Shown here: positions 8,301 through 14,450 of the stretch, piece by piece
How positions within the stretch are numbered: position 1 is the first letter of the stretch
Layout: every line of letters starts with the position of its first letter
Virus record (IMG/VR): IMGVR_UViG_3300009376_000086
Span: 1-23,824 of that record
DNA length: 23,824 nucleotides
Direction: 5' to 3' (one strand)
From: a virus
Made by a program: the position numbers and the translations under genes
Notes under the pieces: model-generated
Databases searched by the model: none
Seen by the model: the letters and a program-made list of their open reading frames with translations, nothing else
Told to the model about the DNA's origin: nothing

Positions 8301-8849
8301 ATTCTTAATAGATTTGCAAGATTATTAGATAAAACTAAAATGAATACTGATAATATATTTTTATTTACAGACTATGCAATGTTTACAGAAGCTGCAAAGA
8401 AAAACTTTTTAGCTGGTAATTATCCAGCTTTTATTGACAAACTTCCTACAAAAAAAAGAGGAGTTTTTATAGATAAAGTAGTAAATCTACTTAATAGAGT
8501 ACCAACTTTAGGTTTGTATGATTTAGGTCAAGGAGCAGGTTTAAGAAAAACTTTTAATTTAATTCCTAAAAAAGGAAATTGGACAGCACCTTTAAAAAAT
8601 CCTATGGTTCAAAAAGAATATTTAGAAGATAAATATTCAGAAATGAAAGGTGATGATAGAATGCAAGGTAATGCTGACATGTTTTTTCCTGTAGATGTTA
8701 CAGCAAAGTATGCTGTTAAATCTCTTATGGCGGTCTTTAACGGATTAAGGAAAAGTAAGGAATGGGTTGGAGAAAGAATTAGTGAAGCTAGTGAAGAAGA
8801 AAAAAGAGATATTAAAGAAGAAAAATTTAAAGAAGAACTTACTCAATAA
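5337..8849 (+). CDS. Large internal virion / DNA ejection protein
   Basis: 1170 residues, the largest gene in the window. The N-terminal 60 residues are acidic with the repeat KIEEP (26-30 and 40-44). Two glycine/alanine-rich hydrophobic stretches, about 263-293 (IVASIIGGTFGSTLGPVG...) and 330-353, look able to enter a membrane. The remaining 800 residues are mainly helical, Lys/Glu/Asn-rich and without a recognised enzymatic motif. Size, composition and place as the last big structural gene before lysis match the gp16-type core/ejection proteins of podoviruses, which leave the virion to form a channel across the cell envelope. No transglycosylase motif was seen. The ATG at 5337 was chosen because the nearby ATG at 5332 is in another frame. 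Its stop overlaps the next ATG (TAATG). Confidence 0.6.
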   Translation: MVENEKIIKENIKFPDNIVSETDEVKIEEPDKEIIKEEIKIEEPENIKVAEVKFTEEQQKDINELLEADVSLEDAKKIVTGTYEEGDTKTINYEGKSEYEGDKEFLAKDGIDLDLIIKTKPEALKKSEAVIVDEIGMEVGDKHISAKMLYEVNGYKADKDSEIKGSIRFDLGFGLDGAQFKENNIKNLLIKRISDSGEYDKETLKNYLDKIEVKTVSLNFKGQEKKGLVYRIPKELGGTNMFAAVDSPKIGMADLSDAVADSGPIVASIIGGTFGSTLGPVGTVAGSAVSAGLSEFTRLMYGYHKLGLQNDLYTPEKFLDVAVNASIKYAAIDAAATGVFLAGAKLILPTILGKSQLSTSTIKEFIETQGKTNTGLFKEVNKVKAMIKKEFNFTDAEVDNYFSVAVGKAMLNSDQLIKKSSAAQRALLSDEVKRLENMAEYKALENKIILATTKVSEVGNKAADDIIKNIQNQVVGQAELALLTNTKQVAALKSKFIDDLTVNYLDEFGVTMNTVYKNIQARLDILNDSIDKTLLKNNDLFAFNLSKIIRKMSTESKSLQFSKGLFPSKLLKIPKNANKVLKTKIINHNLIYQLGKELEESGIKVTGKKMDVMSKGFKELSKKDVKIKDMVLINKTVKELIERNADKPLYKGQLIQLKKAIDANIYEAISTGTNKKLAAEWVERKNLLEFKKTSFWDNFTNEFGHSGTEIGIANLRQSSDMLFNSIINTTSKSIANAMKLGDLIKRGIVPNSTKLNIESTLYTNYFNKVIPDQATGKALMSHAEFFSKFGKNYEAILGKEKYKALYNTKQVFKALDNVTAEVANINAVVHKFLGIPNWSSLSNAGPGEIVEAILSKEFTKTQNLTKLIQALPESTVKQIREIYLTRMMKEVTDGTFTPGWVAKGLGGQSTTTINGFKMNAFLNSNRSALIQLYDPSFFTTMRAMADVLEMLQVPKNLAKAANMSVKDATENAALFIDMIYGPLNHKRLILNRFARLLDKTKMNTDNIFLFTDYAMFTEAAKKNFLAGNYPAFIDKLPTKKRGVFIDKVVNLLNRVPTLGLYDLGQGAGLRKTFNLIPKKGNWTAPLKNPMVQKEYLEDKYSEMKGDDRMQGNADMFFPVDVTAKYAVKSLMAVFNGLRKSKEWVGERISEASEEEKRDIKEEKFKEELTQ
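5411..5470 (+). repeat. 18-bp perfect direct repeat encoding the KIEEP motif
   Basis: AAAAATAGAAGAACCTGA occurs at 5411-5428 and again at 5453-5470, 42 bases apart and in frame. It duplicates the acidic KIEEP(D/E) unit in the N-terminal tail of the 1170-residue protein. It is most simply a small in-frame duplication within a low-complexity, probably disordered tail. Confidence 0.85.
6148..6169 (+). repeat. Short perfect inverted repeat inside the ejection-protein gene
   Basis: GGTACTT (6150-6156) and AAGTACC (6161-6167) form a perfect 7-bp stem with a TTGG loop, extendable by two G-U pairs to 6148/6169. It lies in codons for the first glycine-rich hydrophobic segment (around residue 272). 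It may be accidental, or could slow ribosomes while the hydrophobic stretch is made. Confidence 0.5.
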
Positions 8850-9145
8850 TGCTGGCTAAAAATAAAGGATGTCTTTGTGAAAATCTAGCAACAGTGTGGT
8901 TACAAGAACAAGGTTATTATGTTTTTAAAGGAAGTCAAACACAATCACCTATTGATTTAATTGCCGTGGATCCAAAAACATTAGAACATAAATTTTTTGA
9001 TGTAAAAATGTTAGGTAAAAGAAAAGATGGAAGTATTATAGCTCGTCAACCTAGAATTAAAGACAAACGTATACATATTTTATCGGTAGACTTAATTAAT
9101 AAAAAATGTAGAATAGTCCCAAAAAGGAAAGCAACATGGAGTTAA
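8849..9145 (+). CDS. Small PD-(D/E)XK nuclease-like protein
   Basis: 98 residues. It has the compact layout of PD-(D/E)XK nucleases of the Hjc/UPF0102 kind: a first helix with E11 (KGCLCENLATVWLQEQGY), then PIDLIAVD with D36, then FFDVK with D51 and K53, and a following QPR segment. All metal-binding acids and the Lys are present, so catalysis is plausible. Possible roles are junction resolution, host or phage DNA processing, or trimming at packaging; the sequence does not choose. The ATG overlaps the stop of the ejection-protein gene (TAATG) and its own end overlaps the amidase gene by 10 bases, placing it in the late operon. Assigned by motif spacing, without any similarity search. Confidence 0.6.
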   Translation: MLAKNKGCLCENLATVWLQEQGYYVFKGSQTQSPIDLIAVDPKTLEHKFFDVKMLGKRKDGSIIARQPRIKDKRIHILSVDLINKKCRIVPKRKATWS

Positions 9146-9579
9146 GAAAAAAAACAGAAATGATCGTAGTACATTGTGCTGCAACTAAACCATCTATGGA
9201 TATTGGTTATAAAGAAATTCGTAAATGGCACGTAGAAGATAATGGTTGGGATGATGTAGGTTATCATTACATTATAAAACGTGATGGTATTGTAGAAGTA
9301 GCTAGATCAGAAGCTTTTCAAGGAGCACATGCTCCTGCTGTTAATTCTAAAAGTATAGCTATTTGTCTAGTAGGTGGTATGGCAGAAGATGGTGGTGCTG
9401 AAAATAATTTTACTTTAGAACAATTTTTATCATTAAAAGATTTAATTAAAAAAATTAAAATAACTAATCCTAATATTATAGAAATAGTAGGACATTGTGA
9501 TGTTCAAGATAATAAACCAAATTGTCCTGGATTTAATTTAAAAGAATGGTTAATTAAGGAGGATATAAATGTGGCTTAA
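9136..9579 (+). CDS. N-acetylmuramoyl-L-alanine amidase endolysin (T7 lysozyme type)
   Basis: 147 residues, the usual length of the single-domain Amidase_2 family. It cuts the amide bond between N-acetylmuramic acid and L-Ala in peptidoglycan at the end of infection. Zinc ligands are H13 (IVVHCAAT), H120 (IVGHCDV) and C130 (NCPGF); the catalytic Tyr is probably Y43 (VGYHYIIKRDG) and the Lys K127. There is no signal peptide, so release depends on a holin, and the next gene is a good candidate. In T7 the homologue also inhibits the phage RNA polymerase; no such polymerase is visible here. It overlaps its neighbours by 10 and 11 bases. Confidence 0.92.
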   Translation: MELRKKTEMIVVHCAATKPSMDIGYKEIRKWHVEDNGWDDVGYHYIIKRDGIVEVARSEAFQGAHAPAVNSKSIAICLVGGMAEDGGAENNFTLEQFLSLKDLIKKIKITNPNIIEIVGHCDVQDNKPNCPGFNLKEWLIKEDINVA

Positions 9580-9958
9580 TATTGCAGCTAAACTTGTACC
9601 GGGAATCATTAAAACTGGAATGAGTATAGCTTCTAATAGAAGAAGAACTAAAGAATTAGAATCAGTTGCAGAAATGAAGCATGCTGAACGTATGGCTTCT
9701 GGTGAATTAGAATATAAAAAAGCAGTAATAACTAATAATCAACAGGGATGGAAAGACGAGTTCGTGTTGATCCTGGTGTCAGCCCCAGTGATGTTATTAA
9801 TTTGGTCTATTTTTTCTGATGATCCAGAAATTATGGCTAAAGTAGAAAAGTTTTTTGAACAATTTAATAATATGCCATTTTGGTATCAAGCTTTATTTAT
9901 TGGTGTAGTATCAGCAATCTATGGATTAAAAGGTGCTGATATAATAAAGAAAAAATGA
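9569..9958 (+). CDS. Holin-like small membrane protein
   Basis: 129 residues. After a basic/amphipathic N-terminal half (IAAKLVPGIIKTG..., SNRRRTKELE, possibly a weakly hydrophobic first helix) there are two clear membrane helices: about 65-83 (EFVLILVSAPVMLLIWSIF) and 103-122 (WYQALFIGVVSAIYGLKG), separated by a short acidic loop, with a KKK end. The arrangement resembles holins of the gene-transfer-agent three-TM family. Position immediately after the amidase, with an 11-base overlap and a GGAGG at 9559-9563, supports a holin role: forming the membrane lesion that lets the amidase reach the wall. The codons of the first clear helix include an unusually GC-rich patch (9746-9793). Confidence 0.65.
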   Translation: MWLNIAAKLVPGIIKTGMSIASNRRRTKELESVAEMKHAERMASGELEYKKAVITNNQQGWKDEFVLILVSAPVMLLIWSIFSDDPEIMAKVEKFFEQFNNMPFWYQALFIGVVSAIYGLKGADIIKKK

Positions 9959-10047
9959 TAAAAAAATTATTTGAAAAACTTATAGATAAGATTTTTGGAA
10001 GACGTTGTAAATGTGGAAATAAATCACAAAGTTGTTCTAGTAAATAA
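9955..10047 (+). CDS. 30-residue Cys-rich small protein coupled to the holin gene
   Basis: Short frame whose ATG overlaps the holin stop (ATGA). It encodes 30 residues: an amphipathic, cationic helix (MIKKLFEKLIDKIFG) followed by RRCKCGNKSQSCSSK with three cysteines in a CxC...C pattern. Start/stop overlap, a coherent amphipathic-plus-Cys pattern and the otherwise empty gap argue that it is real, although no good Shine-Dalgarno is present. I do not recognise the family. It could be a lysis accessory peptide, a small metal-binding protein, or, given the radical SAM gene 40 bases downstream, a peptide substrate. The last idea is speculative. Confidence 0.5.
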   Translation: MIKKLFEKLIDKIFGRRCKCGNKSQSCSSK

Positions 10048-10087
10048 TTAATTATTATAAAATTTTTATTAATAACAACAGCAACCT

Positions 10088-11986
10088 ATGAAAAATATAT
10101 ACTTATTTGAATTAAGTGATGTATTTGCTAATCAAGTTTATTTACCTTATTCTAGTGGAGTAGTATGGTCTTATGTAAAAAATAATCCTTATATTAAAGA
10201 TCACTATAAATTAAAAGATTGGTTTTATGCTCGTGATGAAGCTAAAAATATTATTAATAAAATAGAAAATCCTCATATATTATTATTTAGTTGTTTTATG
10301 TGGAATTGGAATTTAAATTGTGAAATAGCTAAAACTATAAAACAAAATTATCCTTTTTGTAAAATAATGTTTGGAGGACAACATCAACCACTTGCTGATA
10401 GAGCTAAAGGTTTTTTTAATGAACATCCTTATGTAGATGTTTTAATACATAGTGAAGGTGAAGAAACAGTAAAAGAATTATTATATGAAAAACCTTATGA
10501 AGAAATAAAAGGTATAACTTATAATGATTCTAATAAAGAAATAAGAAATCCTCCACGTGTAAGATTGGAAGGTATACATGATAATCCTAGTCCTTTTCTT
10601 GATGGTAGTTTTGATTGGATAATAGAAAAAAATAAAAAAGATAAAAATTATAATTTTCACGCAACTGTAGAGTCAGCTAGAGGTTGTCCATTTAGTTGTG
10701 CTTTTTGTGAAATTGGAGATAAATATTATCAAAAATTAAAAACAAGTTACGATAAAACTAAAAAAGAAATTGACTGGATTGCTAAAAATAAAATAGAATA
10801 TGTAACAGATGCTAATTCAAATTTTGGTATTTTATTTGATCAAGATATGGATTTAGCAAAATATGTAATTAAAGTAAAAGAAGAAACCAATTTTCCTCAA
10901 GCATTTAGAGTTACATGGGCAAAAGGTCAAGCGGATAAAGTTTTACAAATAGCAAAACTTTTTGAAAAACATGATATACAAAAAGGTATGACTATTGCTT
11001 TACAATCTTTTAATCCCGATGTTTTAAAAGCAGTAAAAAGAAAAAACGTACATAGTGGTAAATTAAAAGAATTTATAGATATGTATGAAAAAGAAGGAAT
11101 AGGAAGTTATGTAGAATTAATTTGGGGATTACCAGAAGAAACTATTGATTCTTTTATTGATGGCGTAACTTATATAATGGAAGAAGGTTATCATACTTAT
11201 CTAGATGTACATTTAATGATGTTATTACCTAATGCACCTATTAATGAACCTGGATATAAAGATCAATTTGGAATTAAATCAGTAAATGCTCAACCTAGAT
11301 TTTCACATAGATCCAATCCAGAAAAATTAGTAGATGATTTAGTTTCTTTTGTTACAGCAACAAGAAAATGTAATCATCAAGATTGGATCAAAGGTCATCA
11401 ATTTAGATGGCTAGTTATCTTTGGTCATTATTTAGGTCCATTACAATTTATATCTAGAGCAATGAAAAAAATATATAATATATCTTATAAAGATTTTTAT
11501 ACGGATCTTTTATCTTTTTGCGAAAAAAATCCAGGCACATATATAGGAAAAGAATATTTAACTATTAGAAAAAATTTAACTAAAATATTAAAGAATAAAA
11601 GACATTGGGGAGATGTTATCCCTGGTGTAGGAAATATTAATTGGGAAGTAGATGAAGCAACATGTATTCGATTAGTTAAAAATAAAGAAATATTTTATAA
11701 AGAGATGTCAACTTATTTAATAAATAAATATAATACAGATGAACACGTATTAAGAGATATAATTAATTATCAAAAAGCTCGTTTACATCATCCTTTTAAA
11801 CAATATCCAATATATAAATATTTTAATTTTAATATACATGATGTTATAGAAAATAATAAATCATTTCAAGAAGAAAAAAATATAAAAACTTTTGTAGGTA
11901 AAAATTATGATAATCTTTATGAATGGGCTAAAAATACTTTATGGTTTGGTAGAAGAATAGCAAGATATAAGACTAAAGTTATTTAA
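10088..11986 (+). CDS. Radical SAM enzyme with N-terminal cobalamin-binding-like domain
   Basis: 632 residues. Residues 1-150 have the order of B12-binding domains fused to radical SAM enzymes (IYLFELSDVFANQVYLPYSSG..., ILLFSCFMWNWN, KIMFGGQHQP, DVLIHSEGEETVKELL), but without the classical DxHxxG cobalamin ligand motif. The radical SAM motif CPFSCAFC supplies C200, C204 and C207 for the 4Fe-4S cluster that cleaves S-adenosylmethionine. QSFNPDVLKAVKRKN and VELIWGLPEET are typical later barrel segments. About 200 C-terminal residues carry no motif I know. Members of this superfamily methylate or rearrange unreactive carbons in lipids, pigments, peptides and antibiotics; the substrate here is unknown. 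No Shine-Dalgarno is seen before the ATG. Its end overlaps the opposing helicase gene by 8 bases. Confidence 0.85.
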   Translation: MKNIYLFELSDVFANQVYLPYSSGVVWSYVKNNPYIKDHYKLKDWFYARDEAKNIINKIENPHILLFSCFMWNWNLNCEIAKTIKQNYPFCKIMFGGQHQPLADRAKGFFNEHPYVDVLIHSEGEETVKELLYEKPYEEIKGITYNDSNKEIRNPPRVRLEGIHDNPSPFLDGSFDWIIEKNKKDKNYNFHATVESARGCPFSCAFCEIGDKYYQKLKTSYDKTKKEIDWIAKNKIEYVTDANSNFGILFDQDMDLAKYVIKVKEETNFPQAFRVTWAKGQADKVLQIAKLFEKHDIQKGMTIALQSFNPDVLKAVKRKNVHSGKLKEFIDMYEKEGIGSYVELIWGLPEETIDSFIDGVTYIMEEGYHTYLDVHLMMLLPNAPINEPGYKDQFGIKSVNAQPRFSHRSNPEKLVDDLVSFVTATRKCNHQDWIKGHQFRWLVIFGHYLGPLQFISRAMKKIYNISYKDFYTDLLSFCEKNPGTYIGKEYLTIRKNLTKILKNKRHWGDVIPGVGNINWEVDEATCIRLVKNKEIFYKEMSTYLINKYNTDEHVLRDIINYQKARLHHPFKQYPIYKYFNFNIHDVIENNKSFQEEKNIKTFVGKNYDNLYEWAKNTLWFGRRIARYKTKVI

Positions 11987-13454
11987 ATAATTCTTTCCAA
12001 TTATCACCAGTTATTTGATCAGCGAGTTTCTTTTTAGTATTTAAAGTTTTCATTATCTTTTCATCTAAAGTATTAGGACATACAAAATCTATATATAATA
12101 CTTTATCTTTTTGTCCAATTCTATGTGCTCTATCTTCAGATTGAAGTCTTACTTCCATATCATAAGTATTATTAAAATAGATTACAGTTTTAGCATTAGT
12201 TAATGTAAGTCCATATCCTCCAGTTCTAGGTTGACCTACAAAAAATCTTAATTCTCCACTTTGAAATTTTTCTACAATATCTTGTCTATCTTCAGCTTTA
12301 GTATCACCAAAGAAAGCTGCAACTTTACTTGCTCCAAATTTTTTAGCTAATGTATCTCTAATTAATTTAATACTATTTCTATAAGTTGCCCATATAATTA
12401 TGTTACCTTGAGTTTCTTCTATTACACTTAATAGTTCCTGAATCCTTGGATTTTCACCTTCTATATTTTCTTCAGTTTTATTATCATATTTAATAAAACC
12501 ACATAATATCTGCTGTAATCTCAATATTCGTGTGATAATAAGAGGCGCAGTCACTAATTTCTCACGTTCTAGTTCTAGTATAGCACGTTTTTTAAGAATG
12601 ACGTACATGCGCTTTTGAGCTGGTGTCATGTCGATATGTCTTATTTGGCGTAGTTTAGGAGGTAAATCTAAACATTCTTCTTTAGTTACTCTAAAAGAAT
12701 GTTCATCTAATATTTTTTGAAGTTCATCTAGTCTTTGATAACCTACTACTTCATCAAAACTATGAGTAGATGTTCTTCTTCTTTGAATTACACAAAAAGT
12801 ATTTCTATAAGCATAGAAACTAGATTGAAGTATAAACTCATCTAGAAAATGCATTTGAGACCATAAGTCTAATGGACCTTGCGTCACTGGAGTTCCGGTT
12901 AATATTCTTCTATAAGTTGCAAGTTTACCAAGTTTCATACAAGCTTTAGTTCTTCTTGCAGTTCTATTTTTTATATTAGTGCTTTCATCTATACAGAAAA
13001 AAGATTTAGAAATATTTAATAATCGTTGTAAATAATTTTTACCTTTATCTGTAGAAAGAGCTTCTATATTAATAATAAAAAATTTTAATTTATAAGAAGG
13101 TCCTAAAAATTTAGTTAATCTTTCAATATTAGTTTTAGTTTCTGTAGGATTCCAGATACATACATCTGTAAAACTAACCACATCTTCAGGCATATGTGCC
13201 TTAAATTCCGAAGCAAACCAATTACGATACACACCTTTAGGGGCAGCAATAATAGCAGTATCAATACTGCCTCTACGATAAAGATAGGCAATGTTATCAA
13301 TAATAACTTTAGATTTTCCTGTACCTTGTTCCATAAATAAAGCATAATATTTTTTTTCTTTACTTTTATCAAATGCATCATATTGATGTTGATAAGGTTT
13401 ACTTTTAAAATTATATTTTAAAAATTTCTTTTCATTTATAAATTTTACTTGCAT
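11979..13454 (-). CDS. SNF2-like superfamily 2 DNA helicase/translocase
   Basis: 491 residues, the only leftward gene. Superfamily 2 motifs are in order: a Q-motif-like YQHQYDAF (21-28), Walker A MEQGTGKSK (41-49), Walker B FFCIDEST (152-159), motif III LTGTP (185-189), and near the C-terminus a motif V segment (GGYGLTLTNA) and motif VI QSEDRAHRIGQ, the hallmark of SNF2 proteins. It should be an ATP-driven double-strand DNA translocase. Phage versions are thought to act in replication, recombination or removal of bound proteins. The start at 13454 is preceded by a weak AGAAAG ribosome site and a candidate promoter. It shares 8 bases with the 3' end of the radical SAM gene, with no terminator visible between them. 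Confidence 0.88.
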   Translation of the reverse strand: MQVKFINEKKFLKYNFKSKPYQHQYDAFDKSKEKKYYALFMEQGTGKSKVIIDNIAYLYRRGSIDTAIIAAPKGVYRNWFASEFKAHMPEDVVSFTDVCIWNPTETKTNIERLTKFLGPSYKLKFFIINIEALSTDKGKNYLQRLLNISKSFFCIDESTNIKNRTARRTKACMKLGKLATYRRILTGTPVTQGPLDLWSQMHFLDEFILQSSFYAYRNTFCVIQRRRTSTHSFDEVVGYQRLDELQKILDEHSFRVTKEECLDLPPKLRQIRHIDMTPAQKRMYVILKKRAILELEREKLVTAPLIITRILRLQQILCGFIKYDNKTEENIEGENPRIQELLSVIEETQGNIIIWATYRNSIKLIRDTLAKKFGASKVAAFFGDTKAEDRQDIVEKFQSGELRFFVGQPRTGGYGLTLTNAKTVIYFNNTYDMEVRLQSEDRAHRIGQKDKVLYIDFVCPNTLDEKIMKTLNTKKKLADQITGDNWKELFK

Positions 13455-13474
13455 ATAAATCTTTCTGTTTTCTA

Positions 13475-13503
13475 ATTATAATTTTACTTTATATAGTTTT
13501 TAA
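13475..13503 (-). promoter_or_regulatory. Candidate leftward promoter for the helicase
   Basis: On the minus strand TATAAT, a perfect -10, covers 13480-13475. A weak -35 (TTAAAA, 13503-13498) sits at 17-base spacing. The implied start leaves about 14 bases of leader before the helicase ATG. The -10 is good, but AT-rich chance matches must be allowed for. Confidence 0.4.
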
Positions 13504-13511
13504 TATATAAG
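13483..13511 (+). promoter_or_regulatory. Candidate rightward early promoter
   Basis: TTTACT (13483-13488) and TATAAG (13506-13511) are separated by 17 bases and match sigma-70-type -35/-10 boxes at four and five of six positions. Transcription would begin near 13518, giving a 25-base leader that includes the strong ribosome site AGGAGA (13531-13536) of the gene at 13543. It lies back-to-back with the leftward candidate, so this 88-base gap appears to be the switch between the two transcription directions. Confidence 0.4.
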
Positions 13512-13542
13512 TAAATAATAAAAATGAGAAAGGAGAAACTTT

Positions 13543-13872
13543 ATGGCTAAAGTTTACATAGTACAAGAAAATCCAAATGTAAATGTTATTGGTGCTGGTC
13601 GTTTTGGAGATTTAATTCCATTACTACCACCAGGTCGACAAATTACTCTTTCATCAGCCCCAGTTGTAAAATTATTAAATGCTAAATTAAAAAATTTTAA
13701 TGATAAAGATTTTTTACTTGCAATGGGTGATCCAGTTGCTATTGCAATTGCTTCAATGGTAGCCTCGGATATTAATAATGGAAAAGTAAATATGTTAAAA
13801 TGGGATAGAGAAAATCAATGTTACTATAATGTTCCTATTGATCTTTATCAGAAAGGAGAAAATAATGAGTAA
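13543..13872 (+). CDS. Conserved small phage protein, first gene of the rightward early operon
   Basis: 109 residues, no recognised domain. It begins KVYIVQENPNVNVIGAGRFGDLIPLLPPGRQ, has a small hydrophobic helix in GDPVAIAIASMVASDINNGKV (about 65-85), and ends with a polar tail. No transmembrane segment, no catalytic motif. It has a strong ribosome site (AGGAGA, 7-8 bases before the ATG) and comes first after the candidate early promoter, so it is probably made early and in quantity. Its stop overlaps the next ATG by 8 bases (ATGAGTAA). The pattern looks like a family I have met as hypothetical proteins in marine podoviruses beside replication genes. Function unknown. Confidence 0.7.
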   Translation: MAKVYIVQENPNVNVIGAGRFGDLIPLLPPGRQITLSSAPVVKLLNAKLKNFNDKDFLLAMGDPVAIAIASMVASDINNGKVNMLKWDRENQCYYNVPIDLYQKGENNE

Positions 13873-14449
13873 AGAAAAGTGGATTTTTGATTCAGTCGAA
13901 AAACACAAGAAGAAAGAAAGTTTACCAAAAGGTGGATTAGAAATAGTTACAGCTATTGGAAATAAACTTATAAAAAAGAAGAAAAATCTTATGAAAGAAG
14001 AAGAAAAACTTAAAGAGTTAAAAGCTGAAATTCGTGAGATTGAAGAAAAAGAATTACCTGATGCTATGGCATCATGTAATAATATGACTAGATTTGATTT
14101 AGCCGATGGCAGTCAAATTTCAGTTAAAGATGATTTATTTTGTTCTATACCAGAAGATAAAAGAGCAGGTGCTCTTAAATGGTTAGAAGAAAATGGACAC
14201 AGCGAACTAATTAAACATGATGTTAAAGTTAGTTTTGCAAAAGGCGAGTATGATGAAGCTGATAAACTAATTAAGGTATTGAATAAAAATTTTAAAAATA
14301 TACCTTATGACGAAAAATCTTCAGTTCATGCTGGCACATTAAAAGCTTTTGCTAAAGAAAGATATAGTCTTGGTGAAACATTACCAGAAGAATATTTTTC
14401 TGTCTACGAAGCCAGTATAGCAAAAGTTAAACTCGGAAAGGAGAAATAA
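13865..14449 (+). CDS. Coiled-coil protein of the phage replication module
   Basis: 194 residues. The ATG at 13865 is preferred over one at 13829 in the same frame because it has GAAAGGAGAA just upstream and overlaps the previous stop by 8 bases. Residues 30-70 are a Lys/Glu-rich coiled coil (NKLIKKKKNLMKEEEKLKEL...). Then comes a conserved-looking part: FDLADGSQISVKDDLFCSIPED, ALKWLEENGHSELIKHDVKVSF, and a C-terminal HAGTLKAFAKERYSLGETLP. This order is familiar from proteins encoded next to single-strand-binding or recombination proteins in many phages, but they have no agreed function. Its tight linkage to the candidate SSB immediately downstream suggests they work together on DNA. No catalytic motif was seen. 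Confidence 0.65.
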   Translation: MSKEKWIFDSVEKHKKKESLPKGGLEIVTAIGNKLIKKKKNLMKEEEKLKELKAEIREIEEKELPDAMASCNNMTRFDLADGSQISVKDDLFCSIPEDKRAGALKWLEENGHSELIKHDVKVSFAKGEYDEADKLIKVLNKNFKNIPYDEKSSVHAGTLKAFAKERYSLGETLPEEYFSVYEASIAKVKLGKEK

Positions 14450-14450
14450 T

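Noticed and set aside
10048-10087. A terminator or promoter between the Cys-rich peptide and the radical SAM gene
   Set aside because: The 40 bases are almost pure A/T with only weak self-complementarity and no GC stem. A TATAAA-like box is present, but it cannot be told from background.
13115-13381. A second minus-strand frame inside the helicase gene
   Set aside because: It overlaps the Walker A to motif Ia region of the SNF2-like helicase in another frame; no ribosome site and no sensible domain.
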